In this document: positions 25,947 to 35,423 of the stretch, in pieces
Layout: every line of letters begins with the position of its first letter
Position numbering within the stretch: the stretch's first letter is position 1
From: Faecalimonas umbilicata
GTDB lineage: Bacteria > Bacillota > Clostridia > Lachnospirales > Lachnospiraceae
Direction: 5' to 3'
Assembly: GCF_004346095.1 (NCBI RefSeq)
Contig: NZ_SLZV01000024.1
Coordinates: forward strand, 1 to 47,970
DNA length: 47,970 nucleotides
Made by a program: the position numbers and the translations under genes
The notes under the pieces: generated by a model
Database searches by the model: none
Told to the model about the DNA's origin: nothing
The model's input: the letters and a program-made list of their open reading frames with translations, nothing else

Positions 25947-26638
25947 AGAGTTGGTCGGAATTACCAGAACAGATGAGAAATGATGAGGTAAAGAAATATT
26001 ATAAAATTTTGAGCAAGAAAAAGTCTGCCCTGCGCATCAAGCGCATAGCAGATGTGTTTCTTGCTTTTATTTTTATGATTTTATTGTCCCCAGTCATGAT
26101 TTTTATTGCATGTTGGATCAAAATAGACAGCAAAGGACCGGTATTCTACCGTCAGGAAAGAATCACCAGTTATGGCAAACCATATCGTATTTTTAAGTTT
26201 CGTACAATGGTGACAGGAGCCGATAAAAAAGGACCTCTTGTCACGGAAAAGAGTGACAGCAGAATCACAAAGGTCGGACAGAAACTGCGCAAACTGCGCT
26301 TGGATGAGCTTCCACAGTTGTTTAACATTTTGACAGGGGATATGACTTTTGTAGGGACAAGACCGGAAGTGAAAAAATATGTGGACTGCTATACGGATGA
26401 GATGCAGGCGACGCTTCTTCTTCCGGCAGGAATCACATCGAATACGAGTATTGAATATAAAGACGAAGATGAAATCATTGATGCCTATCGGGCAAAAGGA
26501 ATCACAGATGTAGATGAGATTTATCTCAACTATATTCTTCCGGAAAAGATGAAATACAATTTGAAGTACATAGAGACATTTGGATTTTTCAGTGATATGA
26601 AGATTATGCTGCGGACAGCAATGGCAGTAATAAAATAA
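25940..26638 (+). CDS. Monotopic phosphoglycosyltransferase starting the repeat unit (PglC/WcfS-like)
   Basis: A 232-residue membrane-anchored enzyme that moves a phosphosugar from UDP onto undecaprenyl phosphate. A re-entrant hydrophobic helix lies at about 37-60 (with a S-P turn), the K-F-R-T-M segment at 86-90, the catalytic Asp122-Glu123 pair in L-D-E-L-P-Q, and G-T-R-P-E after that. Overlap with the aminotransferase gene points to the amino sugar as its donor. It is one of two such enzymes in the window; the other is at 37188-38024. Confidence 0.93.
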   Translation: MLKSWSELPEQMRNDEVKKYYKILSKKKSALRIKRIADVFLAFIFMILLSPVMIFIACWIKIDSKGPVFYRQERITSYGKPYRIFKFRTMVTGADKKGPLVTEKSDSRITKVGQKLRKLRLDELPQLFNILTGDMTFVGTRPEVKKYVDCYTDEMQATLLLPAGITSNTSIEYKDEDEIIDAYRAKGITDVDEIYLNYILPEKMKYNLKYIETFGFFSDMKIMLRTAMAVIK

Positions 26639-26657
26639 AGTTTATTGGAGCAGAAAT

Positions 26658-27878
26658 ATGAAGAAAATTGCAGTGATTACAATGGGAGTGAAGCTGAACA
26701 ATGAGAAGGGATACACGAGGTTTAAATTTTTATCAGAGTTCCTTGTGGATGCCGGATATGAGGTCGATCTGATTACGACGACGTTTCAGCATTGGGAAAA
26801 GGCACAGAGAAATATTTCCGAAATACAGAAAACAAAATATAAATTTCATTTAAAATTTATCTATGAACCGGGATACAAGAAAAACATTGATCTTAAAAGG
26901 GTGTATAGTCACAGAGTTGCGGCAAAGAATCTGACAGCACTTTTAGAGAAGGAAGGAGACTACGACCTGATCTACTGTGAGATTCCTCCAAACGATGTGG
27001 CGCTTGCTGCGGCATCTTATGCAAAGAAAAAAGGAATTCCATTTGTGCCGGATGTCAATGATCTTTGGCCGGAAGCGATGCGTATGGTATTGGATATTCC
27101 GGTTGTGAGCAGCATGATCTTTCATCCGCTGCAGAGAGATGCGGAGAAAGTATATTCGCTTGTATCGGGAATCGTGGGAACTTCTGATGAATACCGGGAT
27201 CGCCCGTTAAAAAACCAGAAGCTGGATGTTCCAAAAGTGACCGTTTATGTCGGCAATGAAATCAAAGAGTTTGATGCAGGTGTGGAAAAATACAGTCCGG
27301 AGATCGAAAAAGAAGAGGACGAATTCTGGGTGACTTATGCGGGAACGATCGGAACAAGTTATGATATCCGGACACTTGTTCTGACCGGAGAAGAACTGAT
27401 CCGAAGAAGAAGGCTGAATATCAAGATCAAAATTCTAGGCGGAGGCCCGCTGAAAGAAGAACTGGAGCAGCTGGCCAAAGAGCATCACTGCAAAAATGTA
27501 GAGTTTGTCGGCTATATGCCATACGAAAAGATGGCGGCATATCTTGCAAAGTCAGATATTGTTGTCAATTCGTTTGTAAAGAAAGCGCCACAGAGTATCG
27601 TCACAAAAATCGGTGATTACCTTGCTTCCGGACATCCGATGATCAATACTTGCATGAGTCCGGAGTTCCGAAAGAAAGTAGAGACAGATGGATTTGGAGT
27701 TAATATTATGCCGGAAGATGAAGAAATTCTGGCAGATGCGATCGAGAAGCTCTACGAGAATGAAGATGTGCGGGAAGAAATGGGAAAACAAGCGAGAAAG
27801 ATTGCCGAAGAGCAGTTTGACAGACCAGAGTCTTATAAGAAGATTGTAGAGTTGATTAGGGAGTTGACAGAGAAGTAA
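26658..27878 (+). CDS. Glycosyltransferase, GT4-like
   Basis: A 406-residue GT-B-fold enzyme. The N-terminal half begins K-K-I-A-V-I-T with an acceptor-side Rossmann domain; the donor side has Y-A-G-T-I-G-T near residue 230, L-G-G-G-P near 270 and the segment A-K-S-D-I-V-V-N near 300, then K-I-G-D-Y-L-A-S-G. It resembles WbuB/WcaI-type transferases acting early on the lipid-linked unit. It sits in the operon directly after the initiating enzyme, 19 bases away, so it may add the second sugar. Sugar specificity cannot be read. Confidence 0.88.
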   Translation: MKKIAVITMGVKLNNEKGYTRFKFLSEFLVDAGYEVDLITTTFQHWEKAQRNISEIQKTKYKFHLKFIYEPGYKKNIDLKRVYSHRVAAKNLTALLEKEGDYDLIYCEIPPNDVALAAASYAKKKGIPFVPDVNDLWPEAMRMVLDIPVVSSMIFHPLQRDAEKVYSLVSGIVGTSDEYRDRPLKNQKLDVPKVTVYVGNEIKEFDAGVEKYSPEIEKEEDEFWVTYAGTIGTSYDIRTLVLTGEELIRRRRLNIKIKILGGGPLKEELEQLAKEHHCKNVEFVGYMPYEKMAAYLAKSDIVVNSFVKKAPQSIVTKIGDYLASGHPMINTCMSPEFRKKVETDGFGVNIMPEDEEILADAIEKLYENEDVREEMGKQARKIAEEQFDRPESYKKIVELIRELTEK

Positions 27879-27880
27879 GT

Positions 27881-28957
27881 ATGAAACCATTTTTTAGTAT
27901 TGTAATGCCGGCATATAAAGCCGAGAAATATATTGCAGACACGTTAGCATCCATTGGAAAGCAGACTTTTTCAGATTGGGAATGTATTGTGGTAGAAGAT
28001 GGTTCTCCGGACCGTACAAAAGAGATTGTAAGAGAAGCCGCAACAAAAGATTCCAGAATCCGCTTAATTGAACAGCCAAAGAATTGTGGGGTCAGCGAGG
28101 CGAGAAACCGAGGGATCCAAGAGGCCGCTGGAGAATATCTGTGGTTTGCAGATGCAGATGATACGGTCGAGGAAGACCTGCTTGAGAAAGTATATCAATC
28201 GTTGCAGAAGAACCGGGCAAAGCTTGTACTGTTTGGAATTGTTGTGGAATATTATGACCGGCAGGGGAATTTTTCTTACAATGAAATCAGGGTTCCTGAA
28301 GAAATGTATTTAACAGATCCAGAACAGATTCACCAGCAGTTGATTTATATGGAGAGAGAGACACTGTATGGATATCCGTGGAATAAGGTATATGATCTTC
28401 AATACCTGAAGAAGCTGGGGGTTACTTTTGACGACTATAAAGATGCAAAGTTTATAGAGGATATCTGTTTTAATATTGAATTTTGTATGGAGATAGACAG
28501 TATGAACTTGCTGGATTTTGCCCCTTATCACTATGCAAAGAGAGTGAACGGCAGCCTGACAAATGAATTTGTTCCAGATTACTATCATTTTTTGCGGAAG
28601 CGGATTCAGAAGTTGTATGAGCAATGCACTTACTGGAAAGCAGATACAGAAGAAAACAGACAGATTCTTGGGAGCCTGTATGGAAGGTATATTTTATCTG
28701 CCATGGAGAGAAACTGCGATCCACGTTCAGGGATGTCGCATCGGGATCGAAAAGACTGGTGTAGGAAGTTATTTGTAGATCCGCTATTTTTGGACTTAGT
28801 GATGGATGCCAAGGCATCTGACAGCAGAATGTTAAAAATTGCGTTACGGATCCTGAGGACAAAAAGTAGATTTCTCTGTCTGAGTTTTGCAAGAGCAATT
28901 CATATTGCCAGAAATCAATTTCCGATTTTTTATTCCAAAGTGAAGGCAGGGCGTTAA
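27881..28957 (+). CDS. Glycosyltransferase family 2
   Basis: A 358-residue GT-A enzyme. The N-terminal catalytic domain starts F-F-S-I-V-M-P-A-Y-K, has V-E-D-G-S-P-D for the nucleotide and D-A-D-D near residue 89 for the metal-donor site. The C-terminal 130 residues are variable. It begins two bases after the previous stop, so translation is coupled. Expected to add one sugar to the repeat unit on the cytoplasmic face. Confidence 0.92.
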   Translation: MKPFFSIVMPAYKAEKYIADTLASIGKQTFSDWECIVVEDGSPDRTKEIVREAATKDSRIRLIEQPKNCGVSEARNRGIQEAAGEYLWFADADDTVEEDLLEKVYQSLQKNRAKLVLFGIVVEYYDRQGNFSYNEIRVPEEMYLTDPEQIHQQLIYMERETLYGYPWNKVYDLQYLKKLGVTFDDYKDAKFIEDICFNIEFCMEIDSMNLLDFAPYHYAKRVNGSLTNEFVPDYYHFLRKRIQKLYEQCTYWKADTEENRQILGSLYGRYILSAMERNCDPRSGMSHRDRKDWCRKLFVDPLFLDLVMDAKASDSRMLKIALRILRTKSRFLCLSFARAIHIARNQFPIFYSKVKAGR

Positions 28958-28958
28958 G

Positions 28959-30044
28959 ATGAGTGAAAAGCAAAGAGTATTGGTATATGGAATGTCAGAT
29001 AATCCAGGAGGAATTGAAACTTATCTGCGAAATCTGGCAAAAGAGCTTGCGCCGGAAATCATACTGGATTTTGTCACAGATTTTCCAGGAGTTGCATATG
29101 AAGAGGAGTTGAGAGGCTATGGCTCTAGGATTTATTATATTGGAGCCAAAAGTCAGGGATTGTTAAAACAGTGGAAGCAATTTAGAAAGTTGCTAAGGGA
29201 ACATCCAGAGTATCAGACAGTGTATGGAAATATTTTGAATGCAGGGGCTGTCTTTACTTTGATCATTCCATGGATCTACAGAAGAAAGATTGTGGTTCAC
29301 AGTCATAATGGGGCGGCAGATAATGAAAGACTTCATAAAATTTGCAGACCGTTTCTCAATGGTATTGCAAAACAATTTGTCGCCTGCTCAAAGCTTGCGG
29401 GAAGTTTTATGTTTGGACAAAGAGTTATGGAGCACAAAGATGTATTGATCATGCCAAATGCGATTGAAGCAGAAACATATGCGTATGATCCAATGGTTCG
29501 GGAAGAAGTCAGGCAAGAATTGGGGATCCAAGAGAACTTTGTAATCTGCCATGTGGGGAGAATTGCACATCAAAAAAATCCGAAAGGTGTGATCGATATT
29601 TTCAGCAGCTGTCTGGAGGAAGAAAAAGACTGTGTACTTTTATATGTCGGAACAGGAGAACTGGAACAAGAAATAAAAAATTATGCAGCACAAAAAAGGG
29701 TTGCCGACAAAGTAAAATTCCTGGGAGTCAGAAAGGATGTTGAAAGATTGATGCAGGCGGCAGATTGCTTTTTGTTGCCGTCCTTTTATGAAGGTCTTCC
29801 GATTGTTGCAGTCGAAGCTCAGGCGGCAGGTCTTCCGTGTTTTCTCTCAGATCAGATCAGTGAGGAGACAAAGCTTTCAGACCTTGTGGAATTTTTGAAG
29901 CTTGGCGATACTAGACTGTGGAGAAATGTAATATTGGAAAACCGGGGAAAAGAAAGAAAATCTCGCTTGCAGGAGATCATCGGTGCGGGATATGACTTGA
30001 ATCATCAGGAGAAAAAAATAGAGCAATTAAAAAAGAAATTTTAA
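28959..30044 (+). CDS. Glycosyltransferase, GT4 (EpsF-like)
   Basis: A 361-residue GT-B enzyme. It starts with V-Y-G-M-S-D-N-P-G-G-I-E-T, has C-H-V-G-R-I-A-H-Q-K-N-P-K-G in the middle and E-G-L-P-I-V-A-V-E-A-Q, the E-x7-E donor motif of GT4, near residue 280. It begins one base after the stop of the GT2 gene. Its similarity is to EpsF-type exopolysaccharide transferases; the sugar is unknown. Confidence 0.92.
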   Translation: MSEKQRVLVYGMSDNPGGIETYLRNLAKELAPEIILDFVTDFPGVAYEEELRGYGSRIYYIGAKSQGLLKQWKQFRKLLREHPEYQTVYGNILNAGAVFTLIIPWIYRRKIVVHSHNGAADNERLHKICRPFLNGIAKQFVACSKLAGSFMFGQRVMEHKDVLIMPNAIEAETYAYDPMVREEVRQELGIQENFVICHVGRIAHQKNPKGVIDIFSSCLEEEKDCVLLYVGTGELEQEIKNYAAQKRVADKVKFLGVRKDVERLMQAADCFLLPSFYEGLPIVAVEAQAAGLPCFLSDQISEETKLSDLVEFLKLGDTRLWRNVILENRGKERKSRLQEIIGAGYDLNHQEKKIEQLKKKF

Positions 30045-30062
30045 GATATGGGGAGTATCCGT

Positions 30063-31133
30063 GTGAAAAAATATTGTATTGTAGAAAAGGGATTAAACGA
30101 ACAGCATGCAGGTTCTAAAGCAAGAAATGACGTGGCAGATACACTGATCAAAGAAGGATGGAATCCTCTGCGCGTCAGCCCTCCGGTCATAAAGGAGAAT
30201 GTAAGCTATGCAGAGCGGATCCGGATGGGATTGGTTCTGATGAAAGACTGGAGGAAGGTTACAAAAACAGTTAAGGAAGAAGATCAGATTTTGATCCAGT
30301 ATCCATTGGAGATGTATCCCAAGGTTGCAATGCTGGCGCTTAGATATATCAAACAGTTAAAAAGAAAAAAAGTAAAGATCATTATCTTGATTCATGATAT
30401 AGAAAGTCTTAGGACACAGGATAAAAAGCAAAAAGAATGGTATCAGCATGCAGAAAAGTCATTTCTGTGCCTGGCAGACGATGTCATCGCCCATAATAAA
30501 AAGATGATCGGATATCTAAAAAAAATAGGGTTGGATACGAGAATACATGCTCTTGAGATATTTGACTATCTGGTGGAAGCGGAAAGTATCCAAAAAGCCG
30601 AAACAAAAGAAAATCAAAATGCAGTTATCATTGCAGGGAATTTGTCGGAAGAAAAAGCGGGATATGTGTATCAGCTGGATCAGGTGAATGCAGAGTTTCG
30701 CTTATATGGTCCAAATCTGAACACAGAGGCGGTTGGAACAGGCAATATTACTTACAAAGGTTCTTTCCCTCCAGATGACCTTCCGCGTGTATTGCACGGG
30801 AAATTTGGACTTGTGTGGGATGGAAAAAGTATTGACGAGTGTGGCGGAGAATTTGGGCAATATATGCAGTACAATAATCCGCATAAAACATCACTATATT
30901 TGGCAAGTAAGCTTCCGGTTATTGTATGGGAGAAAGCAGCGATAGCAGAATTTATCAGAGAGAATCAGCTGGGAATACAGGTGGGGTGTCTAAGAGAGAT
31001 TCCAGAGAAACTGGCTGCGCTTACCGGGGAAACATATGACGAGATGCTTCAGAACGTGTCTGCTATGGGAGAAAAATTGCGAAAAGGAGAGATGTTGCGA
31101 AAAGTTCTGAGAGAGATAGAGAACTTAGAATAG
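30063..31133 (+). CDS. Galactofuranosyltransferase-like glycosyltransferase (WbbI/Gtf3 family)
   Basis: A 356-residue GT-B enzyme of the group containing beta-1,6-galactofuranosyltransferases and Gtf3. It shows H-A-G-S-K-A-R-N-D near the N-terminus and, in the C-terminal half, W-D-G-K-S-I-D-E-C, G-E-F-G-Q-Y, Y-N-N-P-H-K-T-S-L-Y and L-P-V-I-V-W, all characteristic. I prefer GTG 30063 because GGGGAG lies 7 bases upstream; the ATG at 30048 has no site. The UDP-galactopyranose mutase gene at 43298 would supply its donor, which supports Galf transfer, but glucose transfer as in Gtf3 is possible. Confidence 0.82.
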   Translation: MKKYCIVEKGLNEQHAGSKARNDVADTLIKEGWNPLRVSPPVIKENVSYAERIRMGLVLMKDWRKVTKTVKEEDQILIQYPLEMYPKVAMLALRYIKQLKRKKVKIIILIHDIESLRTQDKKQKEWYQHAEKSFLCLADDVIAHNKKMIGYLKKIGLDTRIHALEIFDYLVEAESIQKAETKENQNAVIIAGNLSEEKAGYVYQLDQVNAEFRLYGPNLNTEAVGTGNITYKGSFPPDDLPRVLHGKFGLVWDGKSIDECGGEFGQYMQYNNPHKTSLYLASKLPVIVWEKAAIAEFIRENQLGIQVGCLREIPEKLAALTGETYDEMLQNVSAMGEKLRKGEMLRKVLREIENLE

Positions 31134-31149
31134 GAGGAAATAAGAACCT

Positions 31150-32559
31150 ATGTTGATTTATTTATTATTTGGACTCTTGGTAGTCTTATATGGAATACTC
31201 TATGTAAAAGTGAATAAAGACATATTTACTCCGGCGCTACTATTTTTGTTGGCGTACATAGTGAGTGTGGGATGTGCATTATTTAATGTAGAACGATGGG
31301 GAATTTCTATGATTCCAATGACATTTTTTGTGCTTTTAATCGGAGCAGCGGAATTTGTTGTGATTGGTGTTGCGATTGACAGGAAATATAAGAAAAGATA
31401 CGAGGGCACCAGAAAAAAAATCGCAGTAAAAGAAATTGATCTTCCATGGTGGAAAATTATAGCTGCAAGTGCATTTTGTGCGGTTTATATTGCATTGTTG
31501 TATTTTAACATGATTGAAATTGCAAGCAGAAATGGAAAATTCAACACACTTTCGCAAGCGCTTAATATTTTTAAAGAAGTAACTTCAGTTACTTTAAAAG
31601 AATCATTGCCATGGTGGCTTGGACAGGTAGAGCGAATCGCTATGTTATGCGCGTATATTTTCTTGTATATTTTTGTCAATAATCTTGTTGCAACAGGGAG
31701 AAGAATGACAAAAGAAAAAGCTTTAAAGTTAGGAGCGTGTCTTCTTCCAGTTTTGCTGCATTTGTGTAATGGATTTTTAGTCTCAGACCGATTACAAATG
31801 CTTCAAATTTTAGTTGGAGGAATTGTTATTTACTTTTTGATTTGGTCGTACCATACCGGGAAAGCATATATCTCTATCAAAACAATAGGAATATTAGCAA
31901 TTGCCGCTTGTGGAGGATTAGTTCTTTTCTATTTAAGTGCCAGCCTCGTAGGAAGAATTAACACAAAAGGATTGCTGGAGTATATTACCTTTTACTGTGG
32001 CTGTTCTATTGAGTGTTTGAATCAGTTTTTCAAACATCCACCGGCAGCTTCAGAAATCTTTGGAAAAGAAACTTTTTATAACTTAAATTTAAAATTATAT
32101 AATTTAGGCTTATTGAACTTAGATAAATTTTATCCGATTCACTTGGAATTTAGATATTATGGGGATGTCATGGTTGGAAATATTTATACGGCATACCGCA
32201 GATGGATCTATGATTTCGGGTATATCGGAGCGATGATCCTGCAGGGAGTGATGGCAGGAACAATGAGTGTTTTTTACAACAAATTAAAATATAGAACTTT
32301 TAAGAATACGGGATTTTGGTTAGTATTGTATTCTTACATAGTTTATACGATTGTATTTCATCCAATCGATGGATACTTCTATTTGCAGGGAGTTAGTCAG
32401 ACTTTTGTGACAACACTGATTTTGCTTGCGCTTATGTATTGGTTTTTTGTTACGATGAAGGTGAAATTCAGAGGTGGATTCGCTGTATATATTAATGAAA
32501 AATGGAAGTTTGAGAAATTTCATTTTTCAAAGAGTAAGGAGAAAAAGAACAATAAATGA
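31150..32559 (+). CDS. wzy: Oligosaccharide repeat unit polymerase (Wzy)
   Basis: A 469-residue membrane protein with about 11-12 predicted spans and a large outside loop around residues 275-350, the usual Wzy layout. It would join repeat units outside the membrane. GGAGG precedes the ATG. The gene is clearly richer in A and T than those before it, as is normal for polymerase genes, and overlaps the flippase start by four bases (ATGA). A second polymerase/ligase-like protein is at 35424-36959. Confidence 0.82.
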   Translation: MLIYLLFGLLVVLYGILYVKVNKDIFTPALLFLLAYIVSVGCALFNVERWGISMIPMTFFVLLIGAAEFVVIGVAIDRKYKKRYEGTRKKIAVKEIDLPWWKIIAASAFCAVYIALLYFNMIEIASRNGKFNTLSQALNIFKEVTSVTLKESLPWWLGQVERIAMLCAYIFLYIFVNNLVATGRRMTKEKALKLGACLLPVLLHLCNGFLVSDRLQMLQILVGGIVIYFLIWSYHTGKAYISIKTIGILAIAACGGLVLFYLSASLVGRINTKGLLEYITFYCGCSIECLNQFFKHPPAASEIFGKETFYNLNLKLYNLGLLNLDKFYPIHLEFRYYGDVMVGNIYTAYRRWIYDFGYIGAMILQGVMAGTMSVFYNKLKYRTFKNTGFWLVLYSYIVYTIVFHPIDGYFYLQGVSQTFVTTLILLALMYWFFVTMKVKFRGGFAVYINEKWKFEKFHFSKSKEKKNNK

Positions 32560-34007
32560 GAATCAGAACAGTAAAATTTAATTTCATTATGAATGCTATT
32601 TTGACGGTCTCGTCCATTTTATTTCCGCTGATTACATTTCCGTACATATCAAGAGTTCTTCTTGTAGAGGGAAGTGGAAAAGTGGCATTTGCGACATCCG
32701 TTGTTTCTTATTTTACAATGTTTGCAACATTGGGAATTCCGACGTATGGGATTCGGGCTTGTGCACGAGTGAGAGATGATAAGGAAAAACTCTCGCAAAC
32801 TGTGCAGGAGTTATTAATCATTAGTGGGATTACAACAGCAATCACATATGCTATATTTTTTATTCTTTTATTTATTATACCACAATTTGCAGGACAAAAA
32901 GAACTTCTCATTGTCATGGGAGTAAGCATAGGGTTAACAACAATAGGGGTGCAGTGGTTTTATAGTGCTCTGGAACAATATTCTTATATTACGGTCTGTG
33001 CGGTTCTGTTTAAAATTATAGGTCTTATTCTAATGTTTTTATTAGTGAAAGAGCCCAAAGACTATATTATTTATGGAGCAATTCATGTAGTCGGAAGCTT
33101 TGGATCTTATATACTTAATTTTTTGCGCTTGAGAAAGTTTATTACATTAAAAAAGCAGAATAAATATAATTTAAGACAACATGGAAAAGGGATTTTGACA
33201 TTCTTTTTACTTTCTGTTGCAACAAGCGTATATTTGAATTTAGATCTGGTGATGCTTGGGTTCATGAAGGGGGATGTGGAAGTAGGTTATTACAATGCAG
33301 GGATAAAAGTAAAAACAGTCCTTGTAACATGTGTAACATCATTGGGAACAGTTCTTCTTCCGAGACTTTCTTATTATATTCAACAAAAGAAGAAAGAAGA
33401 ATTTCAAAGAATGGTTACAAAAGCATTTCAGTTCGTACTGGTTGTTTCAATTCCTATGACAGTATATTTTATTATTTATGTAAAAGAATCTATACTGTTT
33501 CTTGCGGGAGAATCATTCTTGCCAGCGACAGCAGCCATGATTATTTTAATGCCTACATTGATTTTGATTGGACTGTCTAATATAACGGGAATTCAGATAT
33601 TAACACCGCTAGGAAGAGAAAGTAACGTTGTATGTTCAGTTGCAGCGGGAGCAGTATTAGATTTCATTTTAAATCTAGTATTAATTCCGAAGTTTGGTTC
33701 AACAGGAGCTGCATTTTCAACAACTATGGCAGAATTACTTGTATTGATTGTGCAGTGTATATATTTGAGAAAGCAGTTGTGGGAAATGGTAAGACATGTT
33801 CAAGTGTGGAAAATAGTTGTGGCAATTATGTTCGCATCTATAGTTGGAGTAATATTCCAGAATAAAATAACAATGAATGTGTTTGGAACATTATGTGTAT
33901 CAGCCATTTTATTTTTTGGAGTATATGGGGTCATTTTGCTGATATTAAAAGAAGACTTTGTATCTGATACTGTAGAGTCATTATTTAAAAAAATATGGAG
34001 AAAATAG
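32556..34007 (+). CDS. wzx: Repeat-unit flippase (Wzx)
   Basis: A 483-residue protein with about 14 predicted membrane spans of the polysaccharide transporter family in the MOP superfamily. It starts F-N-F-I-M-N-A-I-L-T and has F-P-Y-I-S-R-V and Y-G-I-R-A near the N-terminus, typical of Wzx. It moves lipid-linked units to the outer face for Wzy. It overlaps wzy by four bases and ends the first compact gene run of the locus; a 277-base gap follows. Confidence 0.92.
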   Translation: MRIRTVKFNFIMNAILTVSSILFPLITFPYISRVLLVEGSGKVAFATSVVSYFTMFATLGIPTYGIRACARVRDDKEKLSQTVQELLIISGITTAITYAIFFILLFIIPQFAGQKELLIVMGVSIGLTTIGVQWFYSALEQYSYITVCAVLFKIIGLILMFLLVKEPKDYIIYGAIHVVGSFGSYILNFLRLRKFITLKKQNKYNLRQHGKGILTFFLLSVATSVYLNLDLVMLGFMKGDVEVGYYNAGIKVKTVLVTCVTSLGTVLLPRLSYYIQQKKKEEFQRMVTKAFQFVLVVSIPMTVYFIIYVKESILFLAGESFLPATAAMIILMPTLILIGLSNITGIQILTPLGRESNVVCSVAAGAVLDFILNLVLIPKFGSTGAAFSTTMAELLVLIVQCIYLRKQLWEMVRHVQVWKIVVAIMFASIVGVIFQNKITMNVFGTLCVSAILFFGVYGVILLILKEDFVSDTVESLFKKIWRK

Positions 34008-34284
34008 GAGATGAGGAAGAATGAGGATAAATTGTAAAGATTATTGGAATGAGGTATAATGGTTTCAATAAGTAACCACTTGTTTGAGGGAGTAGATTAT
34101 TGTTGATAGTTCAATTGTACAGTATTCAGAAAGAATGGGGTGCTTTTCTTGCGCGAAATATTTAGAGTTGATTCTCTTGTAGGAGTAAAATATTCGACTT
34201 GAAGTATCCGTTTTACCAGACTTAATATGTTAAATTATGGAGGAAGTTAAGAGCATAAAGTAAATACAAAAGATGGAGGGAAAA
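34008..34284. other. Gap after wzx, nothing certain seen
   Basis: AT-rich spacer with several stops in all plus frames. A short frame from ATG 34021 ends after 13 codons. It marks the junction between the two halves of the polysaccharide locus; no terminator or clear promoter was recognised. Confidence 0.4.
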
Positions 34285-35394
34285 ATGGCTATTTATGTGA
34301 CTCAATCTTCTATGCCTGACTTAGAAGATTATATTAAAGAAATTAAACCAATATTTGAAAGTAAAATTTTAACAAATATGGGACCAATCTATAAAAGGTT
34401 TCAACATCAATTAATTGAGTATTTAAAGGTTCCGTATTTATCTTTATTTGTGAATGGGCACATGGCATTAGAGATGGGAATGCAAGCTATGGGATTAAAT
34501 ATTCCAGAGGGAGAAGTGATTACAACACCCTTTACATTTGTTTCCACAACACATGCAATTTCAAGAAATGGGTTAACACCTGTATTCTGTGATATTAAGC
34601 CGGATGATTATACAATGGATCCAGATAAAATTGAAGAATTGATTACAGATAAAACTGTGGCAATTATGCCAGTGCATGTGTATGGAAATGTTTGTGATGT
34701 AGAGAGGATAGAACAAATTGCAAAAAAATATAATCTAAAGGTTATTTATGATGCGGCACATGCTTTTGGATGTACTTATAAGGGGATAGGAATTGGGAAT
34801 TTTGGTGATGCATCAATGTTCTCTTTCCATGCGACAAAATGTTTTCATTCGATAGAAGGTGGTGCGGTAGCATTTAAAGATTCTTCCTACAGAATCAATT
34901 TACATGATTTGAAAAATTTTGGGATCCATGGACCAGATGATGTAGTCAGTATTGGAGGAAATGCAAAACTGGATGAGTTTCGTGCTGCAATGGGTATTTG
35001 TAATCTAAATAGAATTGCTATTTGTATTGAAAAGAGAAAGCAAGTTTATCAAAGATATATAGAAAGACTATCAGGAATAGATGGAATTAAATTATGTTCA
35101 CTTCAAGAAGATGTAGAACCCAATTACGCTTATTTTCCGGTATATTTTTCGAAAGAACAATTTGGGAAAAATAGAGATGAAGTAGATGAATTGCTTAAAA
35201 AGAATGAAATATATGCAAGAAAATATTTTTATCCAGCTGTAAATGATATGACTTGTTATAAAGATCAATATAGTAAATATGAGACACCTATTGCAAGGGA
35301 TGTTTCTTTAAATATTTTGACATTACCGTTATATGAAAACTTAGAATTGACAGATGTGGATAAAATTTGTGATGTGATTTTGTCTAAAAAATAA
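34285..35394 (+). CDS. DegT/DnrJ/EryC1 PLP aminotransferase (VioA-like)
   Basis: A 369-residue sugar aminotransferase. It opens V-T-Q-S-S-M-P, has S-L-F-V-N-G-H-M-A-L-E near residue 55, Asp156 in Y-D-A-A-H-A and PLP-binding Lys185 in F-H-A-T-K. These features match nucleotide-4-keto-6-deoxyhexose transaminases of the VioA type. ATG 34285 follows GGAGG; an upstream in-frame ATG at 34273 overlaps that site. The matching dTDP-sugar genes (rmlA, rmlB) are not in the window, so the keto sugar must come from elsewhere or from the dehydratase at 22774. Confidence 0.88.
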   Translation: MAIYVTQSSMPDLEDYIKEIKPIFESKILTNMGPIYKRFQHQLIEYLKVPYLSLFVNGHMALEMGMQAMGLNIPEGEVITTPFTFVSTTHAISRNGLTPVFCDIKPDDYTMDPDKIEELITDKTVAIMPVHVYGNVCDVERIEQIAKKYNLKVIYDAAHAFGCTYKGIGIGNFGDASMFSFHATKCFHSIEGGAVAFKDSSYRINLHDLKNFGIHGPDDVVSIGGNAKLDEFRAAMGICNLNRIAICIEKRKQVYQRYIERLSGIDGIKLCSLQEDVEPNYAYFPVYFSKEQFGKNRDEVDELLKKNEIYARKYFYPAVNDMTCYKDQYSKYETPIARDVSLNILTLPLYENLELTDVDKICDVILSKK

Positions 35395-35423
35395 TATTAC
35401 ATATATGAAGTAGGAGAAATTAG

